64,000 nucleotides of DNA, taken from assembly GCA_907164885.2 (NCBI GenBank), contig OU015493.1:62445668-62509667 (forward strand). The letters run 5' to 3'. Shown piece after piece: positions 24,700 through 35,611 of the stretch. Within the stretch, counting starts at the first letter, position 1, and each line of letters opens with the position of its first letter. The notes beneath the pieces were generated by a model. It did no database searches. It had not been told where the DNA came from and worked only from the letters and a program-made list of their open reading frames with translations. Made by a program: the position numbers and the translations under genes. The stretch comes from Dolomedes plantarius. Its lineage: Eukaryota; Arthropoda; Arachnida; Araneae; Dolomedidae.

Positions 24700-24742
<43 letters not shown>
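24700..24742. repeat. (TA)n microsatellite after a poly-A run
   Basis: A run of 12 or so A residues followed by about 21 TA units. Confidence 0.95.
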
Positions 24743-24745
<3 letters not shown>

Positions 24746-24763
24746 CAAAAGTATTGTAGGGTT

Positions 24764-25260
24764 TGCGTGTTGCTCAGATGCAAATTTCTGGTAGCTGCGC
24801 AGTGCAGGCCAGTCGAAGTGAGTTCAGAGCAGGTGTCTGGTCTATTTAAGTGACACACGCTGAGTTGGCAGGAGCCCAAGAAGGGAGTGGAGAATTGTAC
24901 GGTAGTGCGTTACGCTATTAGTAGAGCTACGAAAGAGTCGAGAAAAGTTAGATTGAAGGTGATAGCGGTATTTAACTGATAGAGCACGTATTAGTATTTA
25001 GCCTAGGTGACTGCACGAGCTCGATAGTTATTTCAGAGCCCGATGGTTACGGGTATTGTTAGTGAACGTATATTCTTCCTGAAAGGGTTCGTTACGACTT
25101 TAAAGTTCAGTTTCTTAGTACCGCAAGTTGCGGTACTGTTGTGTTATTATTTGAAGCCCAAGTCGGTCTATGTTAGTCTACCTCTACGTAAAAAATAAAG
25201 GAATTATTTATATTTATGCCTCTTACTTTATAGTGTGCCTGGACCGTTAGAGGATTCACA
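24764..25260 (+). mobile_element. Probable solo LTR
   Basis: A 497-base block starts TGCGTGTTGCTC and ends GGATTCACA, so it has TG...CA termini. It is flanked by GGGTT (24759-24763) and GGGTA (25261-25265), a 5-base duplication with one mismatch. Inside are a TATA-like TCTATTTAAG near 24841 and AATAAA at 25194-25199, the promoter and polyadenylation layout of an LTR. No adjacent gag-pol exists, so it would be a solo LTR formed by recombination. The type of retroelement is not identifiable. Confidence 0.5.
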
Positions 25261-25367
25261 GGGTACATAAGAAATAGAACCATATAATATTTCGAAACTT
25301 CATGTTTTTCAGAAGAGATTCGATTTCAAGGTGCTTTCAGATTCAGAAAAGTGCTTTATTAATCTAT

Positions 25368-26255
25368 TTAGTAACGGATAGGCCGTTCTTTTGCCTGTAT
25401 TACAGCGGCAGCACGTCGAGGCATACTTTCCACAAGTTTTCTGTAAGTCTGGGCAGGAATAGCTCGCCATGCCTCTTGCAAGAAAGTGAGAATGTTTTTA
25501 AGGTGGACGTGGGTGGCGGTATCATACCCGTCGTTCCAGTTCGTCTCAAAAGTAGTCGATCGGATTGAGATCGGGGCTCTGAGAAGGTCATTCAAGTAAA
25601 TGAACATCAAATTTAGGAAACCAATTCAGCACATGTTTTGCAGCATACCATGGAGATCGATCATGTTTGAAGAAACAAACATCAAGTCGTAGTATTTCTA
25701 TAGTGTAGGCAGGACCGAATTATTCAGAACGTCGAGGTACACGTCAGAGTTCATGGTTCCAGGTAAACAACGCCACACTAAGATTGACCCTCTCCGAACT
25801 TCACTGTTGGAAAAACACAGTCTGTATGAAACCGTTCTCAGGGTTGTTGCCAAACCCAAACACGTCCATCAGACTGGAAGAGTGAATACTGATACTCATT
25901 ACTCCAAAGAACAGTTTTCCATTCTCCAACAGTCCAGGAACGTCAGTCGACACACCAGGACAAAAGACGCCTCTCATTAACAGATGTAATAAATGGCTTG
26001 TATGCAGCTGTTCGACCATGATAAGCTTCTCAAAATTATGACCACGTCAAAAAAGAATTCCCGGTCCGAGGTATAAGTCTTACTTCAAACATTCGTTCAC
26101 TTTTCTAACCTGGATGGTATTTTCAAGTCATGATTTAGTGACTGATATGTTTTTACGGGTGACTTAGTTAAGAATGACATTCGTTTTTTGTTAAAATGCT
26201 GTTCAGGGTCTGTCTCAAGGGAATACATTAAAACTTTTTTAGCCCAGGAAACTTA
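25368..26255 (-). pseudogene. Tc1-like transposase, decayed
   Basis: Minus-strand blocks in order: INATN-RRRLLW (about 25960-25985), SWTVGEWKTVLWSNEYQYSL (about 25900-25950), FQSDGRVWVW, then PWHAAKHVLNWF around 25640. The C-terminus is THVHLKNILTFLQEAWRAIP followed by RKLVESMPRRAAAVIQAK, ending in PIRY at 25368. This is the standard Tc1 layout. The first catalytic Asp (usually SDE) reads SNE here, and several frameshifts and stops are present. Upstream of 26110 the helix-turn-helix half is hard to follow. I could not define terminal repeats. Confidence 0.82.
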
Positions 26256-26691
26256 ACAGTTACAGTTAACAGTTAGACTGAAATTAGAATGTTTTATTAT
26301 ATTAGGCACATCAGGGAGCTCTAGTGGCGCATGATTGAATTATGCTTTCCACACAGATACAGTTGGCGATGGCCTAGGACAATGGTACATCCAGTCTTAG
26401 GAACAACAGGTTTCCTTATATGTATTTTTGTTGCTTCCTTATGTTTACTGATGCCATTTCTGTTCATATCTTCACTGATGATAGCTGGTGAGGATCAACT
26501 AAAGTAGCTTTTTGTGTGTTTCATTTTTTACCCCTATTAACGCTGTGCAGTATTGAAGCAGAAAATTTTATCGTGGTCTAGAAATCAAAAGGGACATGAT
26601 GACATCAATAACGTGAATTTCTTGTAGATCCCTTCAATTTCTTTAAACTTAATAGGAACTGATTTGAACAGAAAACAATTTATTTTGCATG
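26256..26691. other. No gene recognised
   Basis: May include the decayed 5' part of the Tc1 copy; otherwise nothing recognisable. Confidence 0.45.
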
Positions 26692-26699
26692 CTATACGC

Positions 26700-27528
26700 C
26701 AGTGCTCCGCAACTGCTGTGCCGTGGCACACTAGTATGCCGCGAGGTGATCTTGACTGTGCCGTGGTGATTTTATCGATTATGATAATAAAAAAAATTAA
26801 CCACCGCATTAAATAGAAATTTTTCTAAGTAAAATATTCCTCTAACTTTTTGTTAATATGTAATTTTTCTGGGTAGAAATTATACAAAAAACAAAAACAT
26901 GTTGTTAGCCATACATTGTATGTATTCTCGAGCGTCATAGTTCTGGATTTCAGTTAAGAAAGGATATCCACAAATTTCTGACAAGGCCATTGCAATTTTG
27001 TTCCCATTTTCTAGGCCATACTTATGCGAACAAAGTTTTTCGACACTGGTACTAATTGAAAATGACAAAAGATCATATTTAAAGGGCCTTGACCATGAAT
27101 TGCAGCTCTTTCTATTATAGAGCCAAATATAAATCGTGCAAATATAAAACCTACATTTATCAAAACAATCTCAAATATCTCATTAAAAAAATAGTTATGC
27201 TTAAATTAACTTTTATTTATTAGGCTTGAGTAAAGACCAAAAAACAAATTTTAATATAAAAATTTAAAGAGAAAATTTTTTTACTTGTAAACTATAATTT
27301 TATTTTGTTGTTGTTGTGTTGGTGTACAGTTCAAAATGATTTATATAAAACTTAAATGATTATAATTATCTTGATACATAGAGCTATTTTGTTGTGTTTT
27401 TTTACTAATAAAAACATATACGTATTTATTGTAATTTATATATTGGCAAGCTTTTTCTTGTGGTGTGCCGCGAAATTATCGAAAAAAACATTGTTGTGCC
27501 GTGGAAGATAAAAGGTTGCGGAGCTCTG
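26700..27528 (+). mobile_element. hAT element, internally deleted, with 8-bp TSD
   Basis: The direct repeat CTATACGC is perfect at 26692-26699 and 27529-27536, the 8-base duplication of hAT transposons. Termini are CAGTGCTCCGCAACTGCTGT and the complement of CAGAGCTCCGCAACCTTTTA, with GTGCCGTGGCAC-type subterminal repeats on both sides. At 829 bases only the end of the transposase is left. Confidence 0.92.
26940..27117 (+). pseudogene. hAT transposase, C-terminal dimerisation fragment
   Basis: The plus frame reads KAIAILFPFSRPYLCEQSFS, then TLVLIENDKRSYLKGLDHEL. The pattern P-S-YLCE-SFS-L---K-KR--L---L-EL is the hallmark of the hAT C-terminal dimerisation domain. No zinc finger or catalytic core remains. 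The minus-strand frame at 26880-27068 is a shadow of this region. Confidence 0.8.
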
Positions 27529-27536
27529 CTATACGC

Positions 27537-28482
27537 TAAACATTCAGAACATTTCTTTGTCACTTCTTAATATTCTCGTAGCATTATTTTGAAGCATAAT
27601 GTCCTTTCAGCCGAAAATTGTTGCCCACTTTTTTGATAAATATAGAGATTTCTTGTCAATAACCTGTTCTGTTACTTTTTACTTTTTGTTACTTTAATAA
27701 AAAATCGTTTACAATAATAAAGACTAAAATTATAATATTTTTACATAAAAACAAAAATAAACAGAAATATTTTCTCGAAAGATAAAACAAGTTCAGAAAC
27801 CTGATACTGTTGACGAAAATGTAATCTGTCAAACTTTGAGCCGATCCACATTAGTTCTTTACCGCATCACCCTTTTTTGCATCCGCCGAATATCTTCGAC
27901 TTTCGAAATCTTGCCTTCGATTATTCTTGACTCGAAACAAGCAGCGAAAAGGGGAAAGAAGTGCGGGGTGGCAACGATGGGGGAATTCAGTTTTCTCACC
28001 ATCGTTGCCATGGTGATGTGCGGGTTACGGTTTCAGGATTAACACTCTTGCGTCAACTGAGAAACATCCTACGCTGGAAAGCATGGTAATGCTCACCAAA
28101 TTGTTTCAAAAGGGCGTGGTGTGTGTTTCAGGCGACGGCAATTTTCTGATAAAAGGTTAACTAACTGCATGAAGCAGGGATGTGTAACAGGTGGGGGCGT
28201 ATTCGCAGATATACTGCTGGTTGTCGTCTCAGTAAATGAAATCAATATCGAGTGGTCTGAACAACGTGCTGATATAGTTTATCTTCGAAGAGAATTTTTT
28301 TTAATACAGCCAAAAAAAAACCTGGTTGGATAAGTAATGTTCTATTTGAAAAGGTAAGGTAATTAAACGAACACCTTAAATATTTTTTACATTTCTTATT
28401 TTGAGACTTCGAGTATAAAATTCAACACTTACGGACACCCATTGACTGTGAGACACGTAAACACATTATTTTCAAAGATTTA
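27537..28482. other. No gene recognised; contains a perfect hairpin
   Basis: The stretch 27836-28042 is GC-richer. GGCAACGATGG at 27970-27980 is complementary to CCATCGTTGCC at 27999-28009, an 11-bp perfect stem with an 18-base loop. No known RNA family is recognised. Confidence 0.5.
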
Positions 28483-28610
28483 GGGCCTGTTCACATAGAA
28501 TCCATCATTGTTAGCGTACATTTTTTTAACCAATCATATACTAATTTGCCCATTTAACCTAGTCAGCGCCAAAGGAATCTTTAACGCTTAAATTCTATGC
28601 GAACAGGCCC
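28483..28610. mobile_element. Short MITE related to 19801-20131
   Basis: The 128-base element has inverted ends GGGCCTGTTCACATAGAATC and the complement of GGGCCTGTTCGCATAGAATT. It is flanked by TTA on the left and TAA on the right. PIF/Harbinger elements use TWA target sites and often have GGGCCTGTT-like ends, so membership there is plausible. No coding content. Confidence 0.8.
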
Positions 28611-28994
28611 TAAATTTATCAATTCGTCTGTTTAAAGTAAAATGTGTATCATTTTATTCCAGATTAAATGTCACTTGAATATTAACCGAGCTTCACCTTA
28701 TCACCATATACTTCTAAATTCAGGGTCCAGGGATTGAGAATTTCAATAAATTCTTAGAGAGCAGATATTGTATATCTCAGAGCTAAACGCCTCTAAAGGG
28801 GCGATAAAATATAATTTTAATGGATTTTGGTATAGATGTTAAAAGCTTCATTCAAACGTCGGCGTAGTCCTTAGGCGAGGTGGTTAATTGCCCCTTTTAG
28901 GAACTGGCGTTGAAGTTCAGAGCCCGTTGCTGTTTTAAAAGCATCAGTTTAAAATGAAGAGAAGGGAACAGAATGTGACATAATGTACTATTAA
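28611..28994. other. No gene recognised
   Basis: A weak tRNA-like stretch near 28870-28930 has an A-box-like GGCGAGGTGGTTAATTGCC but a poor B box. It could be an old SINE trace. Confidence 0.4.
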
Positions 28995-29767
28995 GGGGGG
29001 AGATCACCTTAAAACCTTCAAAAAACTCAATTTTTCATTATCAGTTAATTTCGAAGAATGATAATAAAAGGAATGTAAGGAATAATGTAAGGAATCTTTA
29101 AAAAAATAAAGTCGATACGACAATCAGAACTGATTTTATGGCCAAATGTACAAAGCTGATAGTAAAGTAATTTATAGAAACTTTACATGGTTTTTTCTAT
29201 AACTGTTATTTTCAAACTTGCGCGCACTATTTCTTCAAAACTAATGGTCACAAATTGCTAAAATTTTGTATACATGTATATGTAGTATGTTTATACAATT
29301 TCTACCTAAATTTAGGTAGGTACATAGTACTAATTTTTTTACAGCAATTTTTGTGAAATTGTTTTATGATATTTCTTGTACATTACAATGTATTTGCCTG
29401 GAAAAAATATTTCTATGTGAAATATGGTAATCATTTTGTTTGTAGATTAAAGTATAACCTATGGATAGAATATATACAACTAATTTAATATATATATATA
29501 TATATATCTTATAGTTTTTAAAAAAATCTGCACGCAATGAATTGACCCAAGATTCATTATTCATAAAACATTACTTTTTTTACATAAAATAATTTCTAAT
29601 AATCTCTCAACAATCCTGCTTTTGTTTTCTAATATATAAAGCTTTGTACAATTCACCCTAAAAATTGGTTTAAATGAATTACAAATTGACTATTTGACAA
29701 CACATTAAGCTTGGTAGTAAAATCAGTGTATTTTTGCGAGTGCAAAGGTGACCTCCCCCCCCCCCCC
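28995..29767. mobile_element. TTAA-flanked inverted-repeat element 2
   Basis: TTAA at 28991-28994 and 29768-29771 bounds ends GGGGGGAGATCACCTT and, in reverse complement, a G-run then AGGTCACCTTTGC. It is 773 bases of AT-rich sequence without a transposase; a short (TA)n at 29490-29507 lies inside. The TTAA duplication suggests the piggyBac superfamily. Confidence 0.75.
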
Positions 29768-29771
29768 TTAA

Positions 29772-31024
29772 GCCCCAATAAACTTAGAAGAGCCATGGAA
29801 ATTTATTTGGTTCAATTTTGTTTCAATATATTTAAGTATTTCGTTAGTTCGTTAGTTTCATTTATTTCTATCTCTTAATATTTTGAGGCTAACACAGTAA
29901 CACGAATTATACATCATAGATTATGTCGTAAGTAATAACAAAATGGACCTAAATCTCCCGAGTATATGCCAACATATTAAGCATTTTTAATACCTCTTTT
30001 GGATGGATATACACGAGTTCGAGATAAATAGTACTTACAATGACAAGGCTCGACTGGTTTCCTAGTAACAAAATATTTTTTGGGTGTGAAGAAAGTATAT
30101 AGTTAATTGAATGCTTATAACAGGACAAGATACGTTGGCAACGTATGCGTCTTTATCTTTGAGAAAAAAAATTGTACCTATATCTGAAGTGTTAAAAGTA
30201 GTATTTCCTCCAATATATTTTTTAAATTACCACAGTAACTGAATGAAAAGATATAGTTTACTTGAAAAATTGCCCAGTCTTTTCTGCATTCGACGATTAT
30301 TTTGGGAGATTCTATCAAAAATAATATTAAGCAAATGAAAGAACAAAATTTTATGAATTCGCATATCATAAAAAATATTTAGAAACCATTTTTCTACTTC
30401 TATAAAAGCATAAAACCCACTTTTTCAGTGACATTTTTTTTTCGAAATTTATAGATTTATTTTTCTGACGGAAAAGAAACCATTCCAACCATATTTTCGG
30501 TTTGCAAAGCCTGATGCAATTTTTATGCTGATAAAAGTCTTAGCATTTGATAAAGTAATTGAAAGTTAATAAAGAATAAATCAAATTCCGTCACTGCTTT
30601 TTCTATAGAGGCAACACTTGTTAGGGCGAAGAAACTTAGAAGGCACATCAGTTAACCTCGCTGCTCATCAATTCCCATGTTGAACAAATGAGAATGTTCC
30701 TCACCCTTTTTTTTCTAATTACGAATAAGCAAATGCGTGATTCTAAATAACGTATTCTGCATTTGAAATTTGATCTTTTAATGGGATGTGCGTGTTTTGT
30801 GAAACTCTTTATTTTAATTTATTTTTTCAAAATACATAAATAAAATTACTGTGAAACACGCCAATAATTTAATGCCTGGTAAATTAAAAAAAAAAGAAGA
30901 TTCAGAATTTTATGAATTGTGCACATTCTATCTTAATTTATTCCTTTATATGCACAGAACAAAGCTCAAAAATAGGAATTTAAAAATTTTTGATTAGAAA
31001 GTTATAAAAAGTTTAAAAACATTG
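29772..31024. other. No gene recognised
   Basis: AT-rich, stop-dense sequence. No repeat partner, domain or RNA signal is visible. Confidence 0.5.
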
Positions 31025-31500
31025 CAGGTAGTCTCTTCTAACTAAACTACCGCGGGTTATTAACTTAGGATTACTTATCGTTGCTTACCTCCTTTGTATG
31101 TGTATATGTATGCATGTGTTATGTATATATGAAGGCCTTATTTGAATAGTGGGCCAACTCCACTTTTTAAGAAAATGAAGTTAGCCTCACTTTCATGTTC
31201 ATACATATCATTTCTATCTTATTTTAAAACTGGCACACCTCCATCTAATTTCTGCTGCCAACAGAGGGCATTACAAATCAGACTTCAGTAGTGATTACTC
31301 AGCACTCATTAGACTTTGGAGTTGGCCCACTATATTCAAATAAGACCTTTACATGTATTTATATGTACGTATGCATATATATACATATATGTAAGTCAAA
31401 ATTTTGACGCATTTTGGTACTTTTCTATTGAACTGTATACTGATTGTCCAAGCGATACAGATTGGGTTTGGCGCGCTGCCAAAATTAAACTCGTGAGGTA
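31025..31500 (-). repeat. TA-core repeat family B, copy 1 (carries MITE E)
   Basis: The right module (31025-31095, minus) has the hairpin-forming AGGTAGTCTCTTCTAACTAA and TAGGATTACTTATCGTTGC. The left module (31390-31500, minus) has CAAAATTTTGACGCATTTTG and AGCGATACAGATTGGGTTTG. Between them is the TA-rich core, into which an inverted-repeat MITE (31131-31352) has inserted. The outer end of the left module is lost. Family B has no coding capacity and I cannot classify it. Confidence 0.75.
31131..31352. mobile_element. MITE E, copy 1, inside family B core
   Basis: Inverted termini AAGGCCTTATTTGAATAGTG (31132) and the complement ending near 31351 share about 28 of 30 bases. The interior matches 44090-44200 in reverse complement. 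It is about 220 bases with no coding capacity. Confidence 0.85.
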
Positions 31501-31512
31501 CAGACAACTGAT

Positions 31513-32269
31513 AAAATATTAAACCATGTTTGAACCATTTCTATTAGTTTTCCACATACAACCAATATTGGGTTCATCCCCGCTACTCAGAAAGTCTCTA
31601 AATTTAAAAAGCGCCCCTCTATTTTAAAAAAAAGAAAAACAACAATTCAAGCTCATAGCAGTACATACGGCACGAGAGAAATTTTATTATAAGTTTAATA
31701 TTTTTCTCTTCGTTGATTTTTTTTCAAAAAATTTACATATAGATTTGAAGTTATCAAAATCATACCGTATGATTTTCTCGTGGTTTTCAGATCAATAACT
31801 TCTCATAACATTATTTTCATAGGGTTCTATTCATTGATGTTCCGGGGAATGAAAGCTGTGATATTCCTCTTTAAACATAGGATTATAAACATTACTTACT
31901 TGGAAAGTAAAATTTATTTTAACACTCAATTCGATTTTTTTTGTTTAATTTCCCATTGCGTCAGAAACCAGTTGTAGTCTCCAGTCTTTTACTGAAAACT
32001 TAATTTTATTATCTTTAATCAATTTTTCATCATGTCCCATCCTTTTGCAATAGCAAATTGATCTCTATTTAAAAACTCATTCCTGCTTCATAAAAAAGAT
32101 ATAATTGCTCACTGCTAATATAAATAATTATGGTTGAGAATTTCATTTCGTTTTGTTCTCTTATCTGCATACCTAAACAAAAAGTAGTGAACGTTAGGTG
32201 CCAATGTCATAATTTTTACAGATTTGAGTTTTCGAAAAGTTAAAGTTTGCCAAAATTTCCGATTGATGG
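31513..32269. other. No gene recognised
   Basis: Short open frames at 31780-31977 and 32115-32297 have no recognisable domain. Confidence 0.5.
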
Positions 32270-32561
32270 TGTTCTGTACTAACGCTAGTGGATTCACTCA
32301 CCCCATTGTTAACCTATAAAGAGAATTTGTCCAAGCAATGTAGACTTGGATTTAAAGAATTTTTCTGAAAAACTATACTCCGTAATAGAGAAAGAAATGT
32401 TACACCATGGGGTACATTTTCGTTTAAAAAAATGCAAATAATATTGTAAAATTTAAATTATTCGACATGAAAATCTGGTATAGTGTGTTTAAACGCTCCT
32501 TTAAACATTGAGGTTTAAACATTGAGGTGATCGAATTCAATAGATTTAGTACACAGCAGCC
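32270..32561. mobile_element. TTAA-flanked element family F, copy 1 (left end damaged)
   Basis: The right end GTACACAGCAGCC precedes TTAA at 32562-32565. The left end CTGTACTAACGC is the inverted counterpart, but its outer bases are gone. The body aligns in reverse complement with 47560-47735, including ACTCCGTAATAGAGAAAGAA against its counterpart at 47605-47625. Confidence 0.7.
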
Positions 32562-32565
32562 TTAA

Positions 32566-34016
32566 ACAATTACTATAGCAATGCATTGGTAACGCTTAAC
32601 TCAGGGAGAAAAAAGTAATTGACTTAATCGATAACACCTAACGTGATTTTAAAATCTTGAAAAAATTTTTTTATATTTTTGCAGTTAGTTTTACATTTTA
32701 GTTTATAAGATATAAATGTTTGAATTTTATCTTGTTTACGAACTGACACAGAGGTATTTGGGAGGAATCTGTTTGTTCTTAAAATTTGTGAATTTTCTTT
32801 AAAAAAAACCCGAGTACTTACTTTAAAATTATCGTAGCAGAGCACACTTCTTCTGAAAATCTAGACTATCTATTGTAACGGAAATATAGTATTAATAATA
32901 TGGTTTATTTCGAGTTCGTACGTGTTCTTTATGTGGTCTTCGTTTCAATTTCATTCACAAAATACGAAAATTTCCCATTTGAAGCAACAAAAAAATACTC
33001 TTCAATTTAGAACTCTTAGTGTTTGCGTTATTTAAAAAAATAACAGAAGAACACTTAAGTTTATTTTAGAGCAGAATAGATAAGAGCAGATGACATGTTT
33101 CAGTGATATATTATGTTTTGCAAAATATATATTTTACGAACTGTTTGACGGTTTGTTTATTTGTGTCAGAATCATTCTAAAAACGTGTAAATATCATTTG
33201 CACTTCAGTATTAATAAAAGAAAGGTTGCAGTAGCAATGAATATGAAAAAAATATTAAAAAGATTGTTTTCATTGAGACCCAGTATTGCATAATAAACAG
33301 ACGTTATCCCAGAAATATATCAGGATTACAGCGAATCCCCTTTTCTGGAAGCAAAGCATAATCTATAACCGTATCTGAAAATGCTTTTATATCACATAAA
33401 AGAAAGCCTTTCGCATCTATTTCCTTTGTGTTCCATACCCTAGCGCTCCTTTTATCATAGACGGATTCTCAATATATTAGAACGCCTGTTTCTACGAAAC
33501 TGCCCTAATACGATTGATCAGTGCAGGGGCATACAAAGGCAATAAATAGCCGATGGTCAACGGCTCCCAAATCCCCTCCCCCAACTCTCCGGTAGATAAC
33601 GTTAATGACGGCAAAAACCTATCCCATCGGTCTTCCAGATGGAGCACCCCTTCTCCTCCCCAAAGGGGACCGGGTAGGCCAAATGAGTAGACACCGCGGA
33701 TATCTTAGACGGATGCTGGGTTTCTTTTTGCCTTCTAATAAGAATAGAAATTGGATTTGTGATTATGGTATAAATTAATTTCAGTTTTAAGTGCTATGAG
33801 CTATTAAGTATTTCTTTGCGTGAAATGTATTTCACTGTTAAAAATTGTTGTTCTTTAGGAGGTAAAAAGAACTTTATCTATATACCAAGCTAATAATGCA
33901 ATGAATATGAATATTTACAGTTATGAAGAGCTAGAATCTATAAAAAGGGATTTGAAAAATAATAGTTTTTCATGTGATCTTAAATACTTTACAAATCATA
34001 ACCATTCTGAACTTTT
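32566..34016. other. No gene recognised
   Basis: A GC-richer island at 33520-33710 interrupts otherwise AT-rich DNA. It has no long open frame and no inverted ends that I can see. The rest is featureless. Confidence 0.45.
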
Positions 34017-34210
34017 AACGTAGGATTACGTTCGTCCATAACGGTCCTCGTGAAAGCAAAATTTCAGATGTCCAAGGTAGCGAGTTATAATTTTGGTAGT
34101 GTGCCAAACCCAGTCTGTATCGCTTGGGCAAGCAGTAAACAGTTAAACAGAAAAGAACCAAAATGCCTCAAAATTTTTAATCAATATATATATATATATA
34201 TATATATATA

Positions 34211-35400
34211 TTTCTTCTGTCCGTGTGTATGTAACTGAACTCCTCCTAAACGACTGGACTGATTTTTATGAAATTTTGTGTGTGCAATTTAGTTGATTCG
34301 AGAATGGTTTAGATTCACAATTTGATCCGATAGAATATGTTTTTATATTTTTAATTAATTAATAAAAAACCAACAATTTATAAGGGGGTGCGTCCGGTAA
34401 ATGGAAGCTGTACAGTTTGTGAAATCACCCCTCTAGATAATGGCGTCCACGTTAGGTTTAGTTAGCAAACAGCGAGCGAAAAGATAAAAATAAATAAAAT
34501 CAAAAAGTTTCAAGTCATATATTAAACCAGAATAATAAATGAAAATAATAATCTTTCAAGTCAGATTTTATACTCTAAAATGGATCAGATCCAACGACAT
34601 ATTGATACTCTCGACACGCGATGGAAAATTCGAATCAACCACGTTAAGTGACACGAGATCTTTTTTAATCGCTACTGCAATCCTCCTCGCCTATATCTTT
34701 GTATCTATTGAAGAGCTAATGACTAAGCTTCTATCCTGCTAACTTATTTCTGACTAAAAACTCCTCTGACATGTATAATCACCAGCCCACAACAACTTTC
34801 CAATAGCGAATATGTTTCACTTTACTCACTAGAACACCGCGTCATCGTGGCGCATTCGGAAGGTCGCCAATTTGGAAAGTACCATGCTCTCGACCCGGGT
34901 TCGAATCGAGAGTTGTGTAAATTTTGCTAGACCTGTTATTTCAGATTTTTTTAAGGATTTTTTATTTCAGTTTTTTTTAAGGAATTTTTATTTCAGTTTT
35001 TTTTAAGGATTTTTTATTTCAGCTTTTATTTTATTATTTTTTTAATTATTTAATTATTATTTTATTTTCTTTTATTATTTTTTTCTTTTAATTTTTTTAA
35101 ATTATTATATTTTAAGATTATTATTTTTATTTATTTTTATTTTTTTTCAGCTTTTTTATGATGAAATACCGAATATAGCTGAAATCTGAGGAGTTTATTA
35201 TACATTTATACATTTTTAATTGGGTTTTCATATTATTAATATCTATAACATTTCGTATGCTTTTTTTTCTATGTTATTTATACTGTGTTAATTTTTAAAT
35301 TGATTTTGGTTAACAAACATTCTTAAAATCCCGGGCATCGCCGGGTACTTCAGCTAGAATTACAACGTTTGAACAGGACAACGTCTGTCGGGTCCGCTAG
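34211..35400 (+). mobile_element. Non-autonomous Helitron D with two 3'-end-like sequences
   Basis: The 5' end, near TTTCTTCTGTCCGTGTGTAT, directly follows TA repeats. The 3' end GGGTCCGCTAG stops at 35400 before T, preceded by GACAACGTCTGTC. A second Helitron-type 3' end lies 43 bases upstream: CCCGG-GCAT-CGCCGGG, then TACTTCAGCTAG ending at 35357. No Rep-helicase is present. Inside are a tRNA-like segment (34850-34915) and a T-rich stretch with three copies of a TTAAGGATTTTTTATTTCAG-like unit (34950-35025). Confidence 0.78.
34846..34916 (+). other. tRNA-like segment captured within Helitron D
   Basis: CGTGGCGCATTCGGAAGG resembles an A box, and GGGTTCGAATC (34899-34909) is a good B box followed by GAGAGT, which can pair with CTCTC upstream (34891). 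I could not fold a clean cloverleaf, so this is more likely a SINE head or tRNA pseudogene than a working tRNA. Confidence 0.45.
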
Positions 35401-35495
<95 letters not shown>

Positions 35496-35514
35496 ACATA
35501 TATATAGATACATA
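35401..35514. repeat. Compound (TA)n(TG)n microsatellite
   Basis: About ten TA units, then interrupted TG repeats, then TATATAGATACATATATACA, continuing into the right module of family B. Confidence 0.95.
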
Positions 35515-35611
35515 TATACATATATACATACAAAATAGGTAAGCAACGATAAGTAATCCTACGTTAATAACCCACGGTAGTTTCGTTTGAAGAGACTACC
35601 TGAATTTTTTT

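Larger units (their letters stand above)
34017..35603 (+). repeat. TA-core repeat family B, copy 2 (split by Helitron D)
   Basis: The left module at 34017-34184 starts AACGTAGGATTACGTTCGTC and contains AGCGAGTTATAATTTTGG and CAGTCTGTATCGCTTGGGC. A (TA)n core follows (34185-34211). The right module at 35515-35603 has GTAAGCAACGATAAGTAATC and ends with a GGTAGTTTC-to-GAGACTACC hairpin. About 1.2 kb of Helitron (34211-35400) sits in the core, with compound (TA)/(TG) repeats after it. Confidence 0.8.

Noticed and set aside
28860..28935. tRNA gene or SINE head
   Set aside because: The A box is passable but the B box is poor and no tail or duplication is visible.
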